Part shown: positions 36,009 to 45,391 of the stretch, one piece after another | Numbering within the stretch: position 1 is the stretch's first letter | Layout of the letters: the number at the start of each line of letters is the position of its first letter | Origin: Polyangia bacterium | GTDB taxonomy: Bacteria; Myxococcota_A; Polyangia; Nannocystales; Nannocystaceae | Direction: 5' to 3' | DNA: 64,000 nucleotides | Assembly: GCA_030430565.1 (NCBI GenBank) | Contig: JAUIKS010000038.1 | Coordinates: 62,001 to 126,000, forward strand | The notes under the pieces: model-generated | The model's input: only the letters and a program-made list of their open reading frames with translations | Told to the model about the DNA's origin: nothing | The model's database searches: none | Program-made: the position numbers and the translations under genes

Positions 36009-38071
36009 AGCTTGAGTCCATCCTCGTCCTCCGCGGGATCAACATCTACGCGCGCGAGAGCGTCACCTGCCTCATCCTCGAGCTCGGCGGGCTCCCCGAG
36101 CAGCTGCCCGAGGACTTCATCGCGCGGCTGGGGGCGCGGCTCCCGTTGGCGCTCGACGACGCGGCGCAGGAGCGGCTGCGGGCGGGCGCGACCGCGGCTG
36201 ACCAGGTCTGCGCGGCCGTCCGCGTCGCGGTCGAGCGCCTCCACAAGGCGCTGCACGTCAACCTCGACTTCACCGACGCGCGCCCGTGCCCGCCCGAGTC
36301 GACGACGCCCGGTCGTCACGCGGTCCTGTACTCCGTCGAGTACCCCCAGTTCTCGCGCGCCGTCGGTCAGCTCGCGGTCGCCCAGGTCGCGGCCGCCGCG
36401 AGCGTGAACGACCCGCGCGTCACGCTCGCGACCGAGCTGCAGAAGCTCCAGGCCTTCATCGACGATCAGCTGCCGATGCGCGCGCGTCGCGAGCTGCTGA
36501 CGCGCGCGCGCAGGAGCGGCATCCCCGTGCACCGCTACGGCGTGAAGCCCGACATCCTCCACTTCGGTCACGGGCGCTGGCAGAAGCGCACGAACCTGAC
36601 GATCACCGACACCACAAGCGCCGTGTGCTCGCGCATCACCAGCGACAAGCGGCTCGCTAACCGTATGCTGCGGCGCTTCTCGATCCCCGTCGCCAAGCAG
36701 TCCATCGTCGACAGCGTGGCCGAGGCCGAGCGGGCGGCGAAGAGCATCGGCTTCCCGGTGGTGCTCAAGCCGCGCAGCGGGAACCGCGGCCGCGGCGTCA
36801 CGGCGAACCTCAAGACCATCAAGGAGGTCCGCGCCGCCTACAAGCGGGCCCGCGCGATCCACCGCAAGGTGCTGGTCGAGAGTCACCTGCCCGGAGATAC
36901 ACATCGCTTCTCGGTCATCCACGGGCGCGTCGTCTCGGTCGTGCGGCGCGTGCCGCCCCACGTGATCGGCGACGGCCAGCGCTCCATCGCGCAGCTGATC
37001 GAGTGGACCAACGCGCGCAGGATTCGCCCTGACGGCCTCCCCCGCAACCTCCGGGTGCTCCGCCTCGACGAGGAGACCACGCGCGTGCTCAAGAAGGCGA
37101 GGCGCTCGCCCAGGGACGTGCCCAAGCAGGGCGAGTTCGTCCGCCTCGGCTCGATCGACAACGGCGGCACGGTCGTCGACGTCAGCGACACGGTGCACCC
37201 CGACAACGCGGCCGCGGCGATCCGCGCCGTCGAGCTCATGCGCATCGACGCCGGCGGCGTCGACTTCCTCCTGCCGGACCCCGCCAAGTCCTACAAGGAG
37301 ACCGGCGGCGGGATGGCCGAGGTCAACTACATGCCGGACATCCTCATCCATCTGATGGCCGAGGGCGCGCACAAGTCCGACTTCCTGGGGGCCTTCGTCG
37401 CGTCGCTGTTCCCCGATCCCGAGTCGGCGCGCCTCGACTCGGCCGTGGTGCTGGGGCCGAACCGCGGCCTCGACACCATCAACCTCGAGGTCGAGCTGCG
37501 CGCGAGCGGTCGACGGCCCGCCTCCGTGAGCCCGCGGGGCGTTCGCTCGGACGGATGGCTCGCCAGCCGCGAGGTCCCGAAGCACTGGTTCCACGCGTCA
37601 CACCGCGCGCTCTACGACCCGATCGCCGACACGAGCATCCTCGCGCCCTCCGTCCGTACGCTCTACGAGGTCGGGCTCTGCGACGAGCGCTGTGACGTGC
37701 TCGGCCTCCGTGGCGCGCTCAACCTCGAGCGCGGCGGCGCGCTGGCCGTGCAGGCGCTGATCGATCAGGCCGCGCGCGTAGTGGTGCAGCTCGACAAAGA
37801 CCGCAGCTACGCCCTCGAGATCCCCGCCGAGAAGCTCGTCCTCGTCGGCCCGGGCGACGACGAGCGCGTCACGCAGCACCTCGAGCGCGGCGGTCGGGCG
37901 CTGGTGGGCAGCGTGGACACGGGCTACCGCTGGAACGGCGAGGGGGAGCCCGTGACGCCCCGGGACGGCGGGCAGGCGCCCGTGGAGGGACTCCCGATCG
38001 CGATGGCGGAGGAGCTTCGGCGCCGACCTCCCCGGGCGACGCACCGGCACCCCTACCAGCGAGAGCCCTAG
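36005..38071 (+). CDS. Cyanophycin-synthetase-like ATP-grasp ligase with a degenerate Mur-ligase domain
   Basis: 688 aa. The N-terminus (MKLESILVLRGINIYARESV) and the ATP-grasp domain (DKRLANRMLRRFSIPVAKQS, VVLKPRSGNRGRGV, VLVESHLPGDTHRFSVI, MAEVNYMPDI) align in order with cyanophycin synthetase. The third domain, normally a Mur-like ligase with a GTNGKTTT P-loop, here reads VVLGPNRGLDTINLE at about residues 480-494, so the phosphate-binding Lys/Thr are gone. YEVGLCDERCDVLGL at about 560 is a remnant of the RGG...CD segment. Total length is shorter than true CphA (about 875 aa). It probably forms an amide bond but cannot do the second ligation. It overlaps the sulfotransferase. Confidence 0.83.
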   Translation: MKLESILVLRGINIYARESVTCLILELGGLPEQLPEDFIARLGARLPLALDDAAQERLRAGATAADQVCAAVRVAVERLHKALHVNLDFTDARPCPPESTTPGRHAVLYSVEYPQFSRAVGQLAVAQVAAAASVNDPRVTLATELQKLQAFIDDQLPMRARRELLTRARRSGIPVHRYGVKPDILHFGHGRWQKRTNLTITDTTSAVCSRITSDKRLANRMLRRFSIPVAKQSIVDSVAEAERAAKSIGFPVVLKPRSGNRGRGVTANLKTIKEVRAAYKRARAIHRKVLVESHLPGDTHRFSVIHGRVVSVVRRVPPHVIGDGQRSIAQLIEWTNARRIRPDGLPRNLRVLRLDEETTRVLKKARRSPRDVPKQGEFVRLGSIDNGGTVVDVSDTVHPDNAAAAIRAVELMRIDAGGVDFLLPDPAKSYKETGGGMAEVNYMPDILIHLMAEGAHKSDFLGAFVASLFPDPESARLDSAVVLGPNRGLDTINLEVELRASGRRPASVSPRGVRSDGWLASREVPKHWFHASHRALYDPIADTSILAPSVRTLYEVGLCDERCDVLGLRGALNLERGGALAVQALIDQAARVVVQLDKDRSYALEIPAEKLVLVGPGDDERVTQHLERGGRALVGSVDTGYRWNGEGEPVTPRDGGQAPVEGLPIAMAEELRRRPPRATHRHPYQREP

Positions 38072-38165
38072 CGCCCCTCAACGCGACGCGCGGCGCCAGG
38101 GCCCCGGGGTGTGTACACTGGTCCCAGGCCCACGCGGCCAGGACCCGTAGCGAGGCGGACACGTC

Positions 38166-39329
38166 GTGAGAATCGGAATCCTTTCGCGCAACGCGAAGAA
38201 CCCCAGCATCCTCCGGCTGATCGAGAGCAGCGAGCGTCGCGGCCACAAAGCCAAGGTCTTCGACACGCTGGGCTTCAACATGCTCGCTGAGCAGGGCGCG
38301 CCGAGCCTCACGTACGAGAACCGCCCCGCGCCTCGAGTCGACGCCATCATCCCGAGGATCGGGGCGTCCATCACCTTCTTCGGGCTCGCGCTCGTGCGGC
38401 AGTTTGAGCAGATGGGCGTGTTCACCGTCAGCACCTCCCGCGCGATCGGGGTCTCGCGCGACAAGCTGCAGGCGGTCCAGCTCCTCAGCTGTCACAACGT
38501 AGCGATCCCGCCGACCGCGTTTGTGCGCAGCCGCGACGGCGTGCTCCCGGCGATCGAGGCGGTCGGCGGGACCCCCGTGATCATCAAGCTGCTCGTCGGC
38601 ACGCAGGGCATCGGCGTGATCCTGGCGGACACCGTCAAGAGCGCCGAGTCGATCATCGAGACGCTGCAGAGCGTCAATCAGCACGTGCTGATCCAGAAGT
38701 TCGTCGCCGAGTCGAGGGGGCGGGACGTCCGGGCGTTCGTCGTCGGCAGCCGCGTCGTCGCGGCGGTGCGACGGACGGCGACGGGGGACGAATTCCGCAG
38801 CAACATCCACCGGGGCGGCCGCGCCGAGGTCATCGAGCTCGACGAGGTGTACGAGCGCACGGCGATCCGCGCCGCCCAGGTCATGGGCCTCCACGTCGCC
38901 GGCGTCGACATGCTCGAAGGGAAAGACGGGCCGCTCATCATGGAGGTCAACTCGTCGCCTGGCCTCGACGCCATGGAGCGCGCGACCGGGGTCGACCTCG
39001 CCGGCCCGATCATCGAGCTGATCGAGGAGCACGTGCAGTTCCCCGCCTTCGACCTCCGCCAGCGCCTGACGCTTTCGGCGGGCTACAGCGTCGTCGAGAT
39101 GCCGATCCTGCCCGACTCGAACATGGCCGGGAAGACGCTCGGGGAGCTCGACCTGCGCGACCGCGACGTGCTGGTGCTGAGCGTCGTGCGCGGCAGCGTC
39201 ACGCTGCCCAACCCGGGGAGCGGCTTCAAGCTCTTGGCGGGGGACACCGCGCTCTGCTACGGGAAGCGGATCGCGCTGCGCAACCTCGTCCCGGCGCGTC
39301 AGCAGCCGGACGACGACGGCGAGGCGTGA
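38166..39329 (+). CDS. RimK-family ATP-grasp ligase fused to a TrkA_C domain
   Basis: 387 aa from a GTG at 38166. The first 310 residues match RimK alpha-L-glutamate ligase: MRIGILSRNAKNPSILRLIE, RIGASITFFGLALVRQFE, SRDKLQAVQLL, TPVIIKLLVGTQGIGV (ATP loop), MEVNSSPGLDAMERATGVDLA (metal-binding E/N). The last about 70 residues, VVEMPILPDSNMAGKTLGELDLRDRDVLVLSVVRG...FKLLAGDTALCYG, are a TrkA_C (RCK_C) ligand-binding module, which suggests regulation by a small molecule. RimK proteins add Glu residues to a C-terminus. It lies 94 bp after the CphA-like gene in the same direction, probably in one operon. Confidence 0.9.
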   Translation: MRIGILSRNAKNPSILRLIESSERRGHKAKVFDTLGFNMLAEQGAPSLTYENRPAPRVDAIIPRIGASITFFGLALVRQFEQMGVFTVSTSRAIGVSRDKLQAVQLLSCHNVAIPPTAFVRSRDGVLPAIEAVGGTPVIIKLLVGTQGIGVILADTVKSAESIIETLQSVNQHVLIQKFVAESRGRDVRAFVVGSRVVAAVRRTATGDEFRSNIHRGGRAEVIELDEVYERTAIRAAQVMGLHVAGVDMLEGKDGPLIMEVNSSPGLDAMERATGVDLAGPIIELIEEHVQFPAFDLRQRLTLSAGYSVVEMPILPDSNMAGKTLGELDLRDRDVLVLSVVRGSVTLPNPGSGFKLLAGDTALCYGKRIALRNLVPARQQPDDDGEA

Positions 39330-39347
39330 GCGCCGCGAAGCCGCGCG

Positions 39348-40613
39348 CTACCGCAGCTTCGGACAGCGCCGGAGAACCTCGGCGTAGTGCTCGCGGACCC
39401 GGGCCATCTGGATCCGGTTCAGAAACCCCGAGTACGTCAGGTACGAGACGATGAAGCGGCGGTCTTGCGCCCACGGCGGCATGTGCACCGGCGGCGCCAC
39501 GAGCCCGCGCTCGCGCAGCAGCGCGAGCGCCGGGATGTCCTCGAGGTCAAGCTTGCCGCAGAACAGCAGCGGCAGCAGATCGGCCCGTCGCAGCGAGACG
39601 AGCGCGCTCATGAAATTGTGAACGCGGACCATCCCGTCGAGGTACACGCCGTCCTTGGTGAACGGCGCGCCGCCGGTGAGCAGCCCGCCGCGCACGATCC
39701 GGCGCGAGGCCTCAAACGCCCGGCCCGGGTCCCCGGTCCGCTCGAGATGGAAGCGGTAGAGCTCCATGAAGTCCGCGCCGTCGATCGACGCTTGAATCGC
39801 GAGCGCGCGCGTGGCCAGCTCGCGCAGCCGCGCGGGACCCAAAGAGCCGCTCATGAGCTCCGAGAACACGGCGAGGCCCTCTTGGGTCCGGGTGACGCCG
39901 GCGTGCTTGACCCTGAGGATCGGGAGCTGCTTCTGCCGCTTCGCGTTGATCGACGTGGCCACGTGCACCATGGCCTCGTGCATCACGAGCTGCTGGATGT
40001 CTTGCTTCTCGAACTTCGCGTCCCGGCGGACGCGGATCCGCGCCGTCGAGGCGGAGGCCTTGGCGCCGACCTTCTTGCTCGTGAGCTCGACGACGGGCGC
40101 GTCGTCCCCGAGCAGCTCCTCGACCGCCCGCCGGATCGACGTAGCGACCTGGGCGGCGGTCCGGGGCTCGGGCTCCGAGCCGAGGTCGGCGGCCCCGAGG
40201 CGCGAGAGCGTGCGGTCGATCCTGCGCGCCAGATCGATCGACGTGGACTTGCCGTCGAGCAGGGGGTCCGAGGGCACGCCGTAGAGCTCCTTGCTGAGCT
40301 TGAAGAAGCGGCGGGTCCCCACGCTCTCGAGCAGGCTCGCGGTGAGGTCGATCGCCCGGGCTTGTCGGCGGAGCCACGCGAGCTCAGGCTGGTCACCCCG
40401 CAGCCGCCTCCTGGCCTCGGCCACGGCCTCGTGCACGCTGGAGTGGTCCGCAGGTCGGTAGGTCACGCGGGGTAGCTCGGCGGCGCCGCGGGAGAAGAAC
40501 CGCTCGCGGACCGTGGCCGACCAGTTCAGGCTTCGCACGACGGCGAGCGATTTGGCCGCGCGGCTGAGCAGCTTGGAGGTGTGCACGAGTCGATCGTCGA
40601 GCGAGCTTGGCAT
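39348..40613 (-). CDS. DUF1704 (QEGLA-motif) zinc metallopeptidase-like protein
   Basis: 421 aa from the ATG at 40613. DUF1704 signatures: HEAMVHVATS (HExxxH, about residues 209-214), then TQEGLAVFSEL about 35 residues later (the QEGLA motif), and GGLLTGGAPFTKDGVYLDGMVRVHNFM. Family members are bacterial relatives of the eukaryotic tyrosine carboxypeptidase MATCAP and are often named flavohemoglobin-expression-modulating. The gene is convergent with, and 18 bp from, the RimK-TrkA_C gene. RimK- and CphA-like ligases beside a DUF1704 peptidase suggest a system that adds and removes C-terminal residues. Function in bacteria is unproven. Confidence 0.83.
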   Translation of the reverse strand: MPSSLDDRLVHTSKLLSRAAKSLAVVRSLNWSATVRERFFSRGAAELPRVTYRPADHSSVHEAVAEARRRLRGDQPELAWLRRQARAIDLTASLLESVGTRRFFKLSKELYGVPSDPLLDGKSTSIDLARRIDRTLSRLGAADLGSEPEPRTAAQVATSIRRAVEELLGDDAPVVELTSKKVGAKASASTARIRVRRDAKFEKQDIQQLVMHEAMVHVATSINAKRQKQLPILRVKHAGVTRTQEGLAVFSELMSGSLGPARLRELATRALAIQASIDGADFMELYRFHLERTGDPGRAFEASRRIVRGGLLTGGAPFTKDGVYLDGMVRVHNFMSALVSLRRADLLPLLFCGKLDLEDIPALALLRERGLVAPPVHMPPWAQDRRFIVSYLTYSGFLNRIQMARVREHYAEVLRRCPKLR

Positions 40614-40798
40614 CGGGCCTTTGGGTCCGCGAGAGCGCGGAGCGATCACGTTTCGGTCCAAACCGCCCGGCGCGTCAAGACGGTTCGCGCAGACAGGCCC
40701 GACGCGACGGGCGGGCGGGGCGAACGACCCCACGCGCGGAGTCGCTCGGCGCGCGACGGCCCGGGGACCCGCGGCCGAGGACGTCGGGCGTCGCGCGG

Positions 40799-41404
40799 TC
40801 ACAGCATGTCGCAGTCGCAGCGGGCGCCCGCCTCAACCTCGACCAGCGCGCCCGCGCGCGGCAGCCACGTTCGCCGCGCGCTGGTGCTGCCGTGCTCGTC
40901 CGCGCAACCGTCGGCGGCGATCAGGGAGACCGAGATGTCCTCGCCGCAGTGGAAGGTGACGAGCGAATCGCTCGCCGCGCCGGCGAGCAAGAGATCATCG
41001 GTGACGACGCCTTCGTCATCGGTCAGAAAGACCACCAAGTTGGTCTCTTGCTCCGCGACGACCAGTCGCCAGCCGTCGGCGTGGGCGAGCGTCGCGTAGA
41101 GCCGCATGCCGTCCGGGAGCGCGAGCGTGCTCATGTCGGGGTGCCGCCCGTAGTGCACGCCGATCGTGCGACCGACGTGGCGCCCGCGGACGGTCTGGTC
41201 CTCGACCGCAACAGTCACGTGCGCGGGCGGGCGGGTCGCGGTCTCAGGCTCGGCGGGCTCGGCGGGCTCGGCGGTCTCCGCGATGTGGTCGGTCGACGGC
41301 GCTTGAGCGTCGCCCCGCGTCGCGGCTGGTCTGGCGCACGCGACAGCTCCGACCGCAGCGATGAGGATCAGCAGCCCCGCCCCACGACCTCCTCGGCGCC
41401 CCAC
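40799..41404 (-). CDS. Lipoprotein of unknown function
   Basis: 201 aa. Signal peptide GLLILIAAVGAVAC with lipobox AVAC, then a Pro/Glu/Ala-rich linker containing three exact EPA repeats (a 9 bp DNA repeat near 41247-41275). The mature domain is mostly beta (VTVAVEDQTVRGRHVGRTIGVHYG, RLYATLAHADGWRLVVAEQETNLVVFL) and ends in CDCDML with three Cys in all. No family recognised. Monocistronic; the 185 bp between it and the DUF1704 gene hold no other gene. Confidence 0.7.
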   Translation of the reverse strand: MGRRGGRGAGLLILIAAVGAVACARPAATRGDAQAPSTDHIAETAEPAEPAEPETATRPPAHVTVAVEDQTVRGRHVGRTIGVHYGRHPDMSTLALPDGMRLYATLAHADGWRLVVAEQETNLVVFLTDDEGVVTDDLLLAGAASDSLVTFHCGEDISVSLIAADGCADEHGSTSARRTWLPRAGALVEVEAGARCDCDML

Positions 41405-41526
41405 GCTTGGGTTGATAGCATGGCCGCGGCGACGCCGACGCAGGTGGTGCTCGCCCGCAGTCGCTTCGCGCCTGGGAGGGCGCCCACGCCCGCGCAGGGG
41501 CGCGGGCGCGGTAGACTGGCGCGCGC

Positions 41527-42105
41527 GTGACCGCGATCGAGATCGTCGAGGAGTCCCCGGACTGGGGCGAGTACGCGTCGGTCTCCATCGCGTTCGAAGT
41601 CGCCTCTGTGCTCGAGCTTGAGGTCGTCGACGGCGGCCTCGGGGGACTTCGCCTCGCGGAGCGCCCGGTCGCCGCGCCCACGTTCAAAGACTACGACGCG
41701 CTCGAGCACCCGACGGCGTGGGCGCGCCGCCTCGACGTGTCTCGCTGGGGCGTGCTGGCGGCCTGGCGGGGCGGGGCGCGACTCGGCGGCGCCGTGATCG
41801 CCGTCAACACGCCACGTGTCCTCGCGCCGTCGGAGCCCCCGGGCGCGGGCGTGCTCTGGGACCTGCGGGTGGCGCCGGCGGTCCGTGGCCAAGGGATCGG
41901 CGCGGCGCTGTTCGCCAGGGCTGAGGCGTGGGCGGCGGCCCGCGGATGCCGGACGTTGGTGGTCGAGACGCAGAATACAAACGTCGGCGCCTGCCGCTTC
42001 TACGCGCGTCAGGGCTGCACCCTGGGCGGGATCCGCCGGTTCGCGTATCCCCAGCTCCCCGACGAGGTGGAGCTGCTGTGGCGCAAGCCGCTACGGACCG
42101 TGTGA
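41527..42105 (+). CDS. GNAT-family N-acetyltransferase (streptothricin-acetyltransferase-like)
   Basis: 192 aa from a GTG at 41527. N-terminal half has a strand-rich substrate domain; the GNAT core reads GVLWDLRVAPAVRGQGIGAALFARAEAWAAARGC (motif A, R-G-x-G-I-G), TLVVETQNTNVGACRFYARQGC (motif B), and ends YPQLPDEVELLWRKPL. The C-terminal VELLWRK pattern and NTN-ACRFY are common in the streptothricin-acetyltransferase-like branch, but the substrate is not certain. It is the last gene before the direct repeat at 42148. Confidence 0.82.
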   Translation: MTAIEIVEESPDWGEYASVSIAFEVASVLELEVVDGGLGGLRLAERPVAAPTFKDYDALEHPTAWARRLDVSRWGVLAAWRGGARLGGAVIAVNTPRVLAPSEPPGAGVLWDLRVAPAVRGQGIGAALFARAEAWAAARGCRTLVVETQNTNVGACRFYARQGCTLGGIRRFAYPQLPDEVELLWRKPLRTV

Positions 42106-42147
42106 GGGGCCCGCGTGCTCGCGGCTCGCGTGGAGCGGTCTCGCCGC

Positions 42148-42178
42148 GCTGGGTTTCCTGGTTGTTTGGGGAGCACGC
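42148..42178. repeat. 31 bp direct repeat, left copy
   Basis: Begins GCTGGGTTTC and contains TGGTTGTTTGGGGAG; it is matched with two substitutions at 45392-45422. The two copies flank the beta-propeller lipoprotein gene. The right copy lies 85 bp inside the left end of the 4.5 kb sub-element, so this repeat may mark left ends of related elements. Confidence 0.65.
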
Positions 42179-42238
42179 CAGACCGCAGCGCCACGAGAGC
42201 GCTTTCACCGTGTACCTACGCGTTGTACACTGGATCCT

Positions 42239-45178
42239 GTGGCCGGTCGGTCCCGAGCGCGGTTCCTGGAAGCGTCGCTCGGGGCCTTGTTCACAACTAC
42301 GCTGATCGCCTGTACCGAGCGCCCAACACTCACGGCTCCCGAGGTCCGTGAGGCGGCTCCGGTTAGCGAGCCGACGACACCGAGCTTGACCCTCGCGCGG
42401 TGCGAGACCGCCGCGTGCTGGCGACAACTCGCCATCGAGGCGAGGATGCAGGGGATCGATGATGTCGCGGCAGCTTACTTTGGCCGCGCCTACGCGCTAC
42501 AGGATGACGCGCGTACACTCCACGCGTGGCTCGACGTCCTTCGCGCTAGTGGACAATGGCGAGCGCTTCACGCGGCGCTCGTGCGCACGGGCCACGCCGA
42601 CAATTCTTCGCAGACGCGCGCGCGCATCACCGGTTCCCGGAGATCGTTTGAAGACGTGGGGGCGGACCGCTCGCTGCTCACCCATTCACCTGTAGACGCC
42701 GCCTGGGTCGCGCTCTCTGAGGGTCGTCACGCCGACGCCGAATTGATGCTTAGAGGCGTCCAAGACCCGTATAACTTGACCCGACTCGCCGAGCTCTACG
42801 CGCGCCGCGGTGAGGTGTCCATCGCGCGCCGAACCTACGCTCGGGCGCGTATCGCCGCCGACGAACGGGGCGCGACCATGCGCTTGGCGATCGCTACGCC
42901 GTGGAGGGCCGAGCGGGTTGTGTGGGTCGGCGAGCGCTTGGCGGTCTACTCGTGGAGACACGAGCTGGACACGAGGGCGATACGCCAGGGCGAGATTGAG
43001 CTGTGGGACGCGCGCGAGCTCTCGTCGCCTGTCCTCCGGTATCCGCTTCGAGGGGCTGTGCAAGCGCTCGCTACGACGCCGGATTCGCGACGGTTGATCC
43101 GCCGCGCACACGGTCAGACCACGATTCACGACGCTCTCTCCGGCGTGGAGCGATCGAGGTTTACGAGCACTTCACCCGCGTTTCGCGAACTCATCGCAAC
43201 AGCCAATTCGTGGGTTCTGCTGGCGAATCAGTCCGGCGCCGAGCTGTGGACGATTAACGGCGAGATCGTCGAGACCTTCGAGATCGAAGAGAAGCGACCG
43301 ACGCGCGCTCAGCTCGAGCTGACCTCGCCCGTGAGCCTCGCTCTCTCGGATGACGCGATGAAGATCGCCATTGGTGGCTCTGACTCCATTGTCCGACTGA
43401 TCGATCGAGCGCGCGATGTGACGGTCGACCTCGCCTACGACTGGGGATTTACGGGACACAGCTACAACGAGGTTCCCCAAACAAACCACCCAATAGCGAT
43501 TCGCTTCGTACCGGGCACCACGCTCCTGCGAGTACTCTATCAAGATGGAGGTCTCATCGACTGGGACACCACGAGCGGAAAAATTCTGCGACGCGCGCGC
43601 GCTTGTAAACAGTCGAAGACCACGCGAAGAGCCCAACGGCTCCCGCGTGGACGACCAGCTCAGGCAGCGCCCGCGACGTCGGGGCTCGACGGATGTGTCG
43701 CGCTCGAGCGCGCCCAGCTCTCTGCCGACGCGAGCTGGTTTGTCGCCATCACGAGACCGCCTCATTCGCTGCAGGTGCGCGACGCCCGAACGGGTGAACG
43801 ACGGCGGCCGGATCAGCCGATATCGGTCGACAATCATCGCGGCTTTATCGACCTCTCGCCGGCCGGCCAGATCGCGTTCGAACCGGGCCAGCGCGGCCCC
43901 GCGATCGTCCACGAGCGGGATGGCGTCACGCGGCAGATATCCCCCAGACGAACCTTCACCGCGTTAAAAGGCGTCAGGCTCTCGGACGACGGGCGCGTGC
44001 TCTCCTTTTATGTGTACCACGATCCCAAGTTTCCGGAGATCGCCGATGAGGACTTCATCCTCGATCTTACGACGGGACGTCCCCTCGCGGCGAGCTCGGG
44101 CCGCTACGGTCGTCCCCTCGCGGTATCGCCGGATGGTGAGCTCGCCGCGTACCTCAACGGGTTTCATGTCGAGCTACGAGGCACAGCAGCCCGTGAGCGA
44201 AAGCTCAGGTTCGCGGTCGATTCTCAAGGCGCGACGGCGCGGTTCTCGAGCGACGGCTCGCGGCTCATCGTCAACTATAGCGAGCGGGGTCACGCCCGCC
44301 GGCTCGGTGAGCGTCGCCTGTATATTCGTGATCTTATCAAGAACGCTGAGCGCGTCATCGAGTGGTCATCCCCTTCGCTCCCGGCGATGAGCGCGAGCGG
44401 AGCTCTCCTCGCGACGGCGGGCGCGGACGTCGTGGAGATCTGGGACGCGAGCGCAGGCGTAGTGCGGGAGCGCCTCTGCGCGCCTGGTTTAACAGGAGAA
44501 CGCGAGGCGCGACAGGTCGCGCTCACTCCCGATGGTGCGCACGCGGTCTGGATTGTGCGCACTCCGGGCGCCACGGTCGCGCACTCGCGGCTGACGATAT
44601 CGCTCGCGCCGGTTGATCTCGAGTCCGAGCTCGGCGAATGCCACGTCGAGAATACGCGCTCGTTCACCGCGAACGGCGTGGGCGAGCTCGTAGGGGCGCC
44701 GCTCGTCATCTCGCCCGATGGCCGAGAGGTGCTTGTCTGGACCGGGACGAAGTCAATGGTTCGGTGGCGCCCCTTCGCCAACAAGATACGGCGAATCGAG
44801 CGCTCGGAGCTCGAGTTCACGGAGCACGTACGATACTCGCGCGACGGCGCGGTGCTGTTCTTTCAGAGAGCCGACCGAATTGTCGTGCGCAGAAGAGACA
44901 ACAGACTGACGCGAATTGGGACCGTCTTCCCGCTTGCGAGCGGCAGCTGGATCACGATGAGCGAGTCGGGCGCGGTCGACGGCGGCGCGAACGCTGCCTC
45001 GGCGGCGCTCACCGTGCTCGAGGGTCCAGTCGATCGCTGGATCGAGTCGGGCGAGCTCGCCTGGGATCGAATGCGCGTCCCGGGGCTCTACAAGGTGCTG
45101 CTGACGGGCTACGACGTAAAGCCACCGATCTCGGCGCCAGCTCTGCGCTGGTCCGAGGACGACGCCAGAGCGCCCTAA
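42239..45178 (+). CDS. Large WD40-like beta-propeller lipoprotein with N-terminal TPR-like region
   Basis: 979 aa from a GTG at 42239, chosen because the preceding frame is Arg/Ser-rich and the signal peptide begins just after it. Lipoprotein signal ending TTTLIAC. A helical TPR-like part (about 50-200: AAYFGRAYALQDDARTLHAWLDVLRASG, AEILYARRGEV-like) is followed by two propeller regions with WD-like strands (VSLALSDDAMKIAIGGSDSIVRLID, LAVSPDGELAAYLNG, QVALTPDGAHAVWIVRT). Codon use is less GC-biased than in neighbours. It is flanked by the 31 bp repeat (42148, 45392) and terminated by a hairpin at 45190. It probably acts as a surface binding scaffold. Confidence 0.78.
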   Translation: MAGRSRARFLEASLGALFTTTLIACTERPTLTAPEVREAAPVSEPTTPSLTLARCETAACWRQLAIEARMQGIDDVAAAYFGRAYALQDDARTLHAWLDVLRASGQWRALHAALVRTGHADNSSQTRARITGSRRSFEDVGADRSLLTHSPVDAAWVALSEGRHADAELMLRGVQDPYNLTRLAELYARRGEVSIARRTYARARIAADERGATMRLAIATPWRAERVVWVGERLAVYSWRHELDTRAIRQGEIELWDARELSSPVLRYPLRGAVQALATTPDSRRLIRRAHGQTTIHDALSGVERSRFTSTSPAFRELIATANSWVLLANQSGAELWTINGEIVETFEIEEKRPTRAQLELTSPVSLALSDDAMKIAIGGSDSIVRLIDRARDVTVDLAYDWGFTGHSYNEVPQTNHPIAIRFVPGTTLLRVLYQDGGLIDWDTTSGKILRRARACKQSKTTRRAQRLPRGRPAQAAPATSGLDGCVALERAQLSADASWFVAITRPPHSLQVRDARTGERRRPDQPISVDNHRGFIDLSPAGQIAFEPGQRGPAIVHERDGVTRQISPRRTFTALKGVRLSDDGRVLSFYVYHDPKFPEIADEDFILDLTTGRPLAASSGRYGRPLAVSPDGELAAYLNGFHVELRGTAARERKLRFAVDSQGATARFSSDGSRLIVNYSERGHARRLGERRLYIRDLIKNAERVIEWSSPSLPAMSASGALLATAGADVVEIWDASAGVVRERLCAPGLTGEREARQVALTPDGAHAVWIVRTPGATVAHSRLTISLAPVDLESELGECHVENTRSFTANGVGELVGAPLVISPDGREVLVWTGTKSMVRWRPFANKIRRIERSELEFTEHVRYSRDGAVLFFQRADRIVVRRRDNRLTRIGTVFPLASGSWITMSESGAVDGGANAASAALTVLEGPVDRWIESGELAWDRMRVPGLYKVLLTGYDVKPPISAPALRWSEDDARAP

Positions 45179-45189
45179 TCCAAGATTTT

Positions 45190-45211
45190 ACGCGTTCGCT
45201 CGTGAACGCGT
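45190..45211 (+). terminator. Hairpin after the propeller gene
   Basis: ACGCGTTC-N6-GAACGCGT perfect 8 bp stem, 12 bp downstream of the stop at 45178, with a short T run. Suggests transcription ends before the insert end sequence at 45231. Confidence 0.5.
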
Positions 45212-45230
45212 TTGCGATCAGGGGTGCAGC

Positions 45231-45319
45231 TGGAACCGAGCGGGAACCTCGACCCCTCCCATGAAAAACACCCTGTAACCTCAACCCCTTGCAGCCACGT
45301 GGCCGTGTAGGCCGCGTAC
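45231..45319. other. Internal copy of the element end: arm GGAACC-N5-GGAACC plus core GTAGGCCGCGTAC
   Basis: Aligns over about 90 bp with 49766-49854: both have the double GGAAC arm, an ACACCCTGTAACCTCAACCC block and the core 75 bp from the arm. It is the right end of the 18.3 kb part and the left core of the 4.5 kb part of insert A. The 31 bp repeat copy follows at 45392. Confidence 0.7.
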
Positions 45320-45391
45320 TCAGTTGACGCTCAACCTGGTTTCGCGGCCACTTCCCGGCAGTACGCTGTTTTTGTCACTACGGGCCGCGAG

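Noticed and set aside
35960..37594. A long minus-strand frame under the sulfotransferase and CphA-like genes
   Set aside because: It covers two genes with clear motifs on the other strand and its translation is low-complexity Arg/Val/Asp; a shadow.
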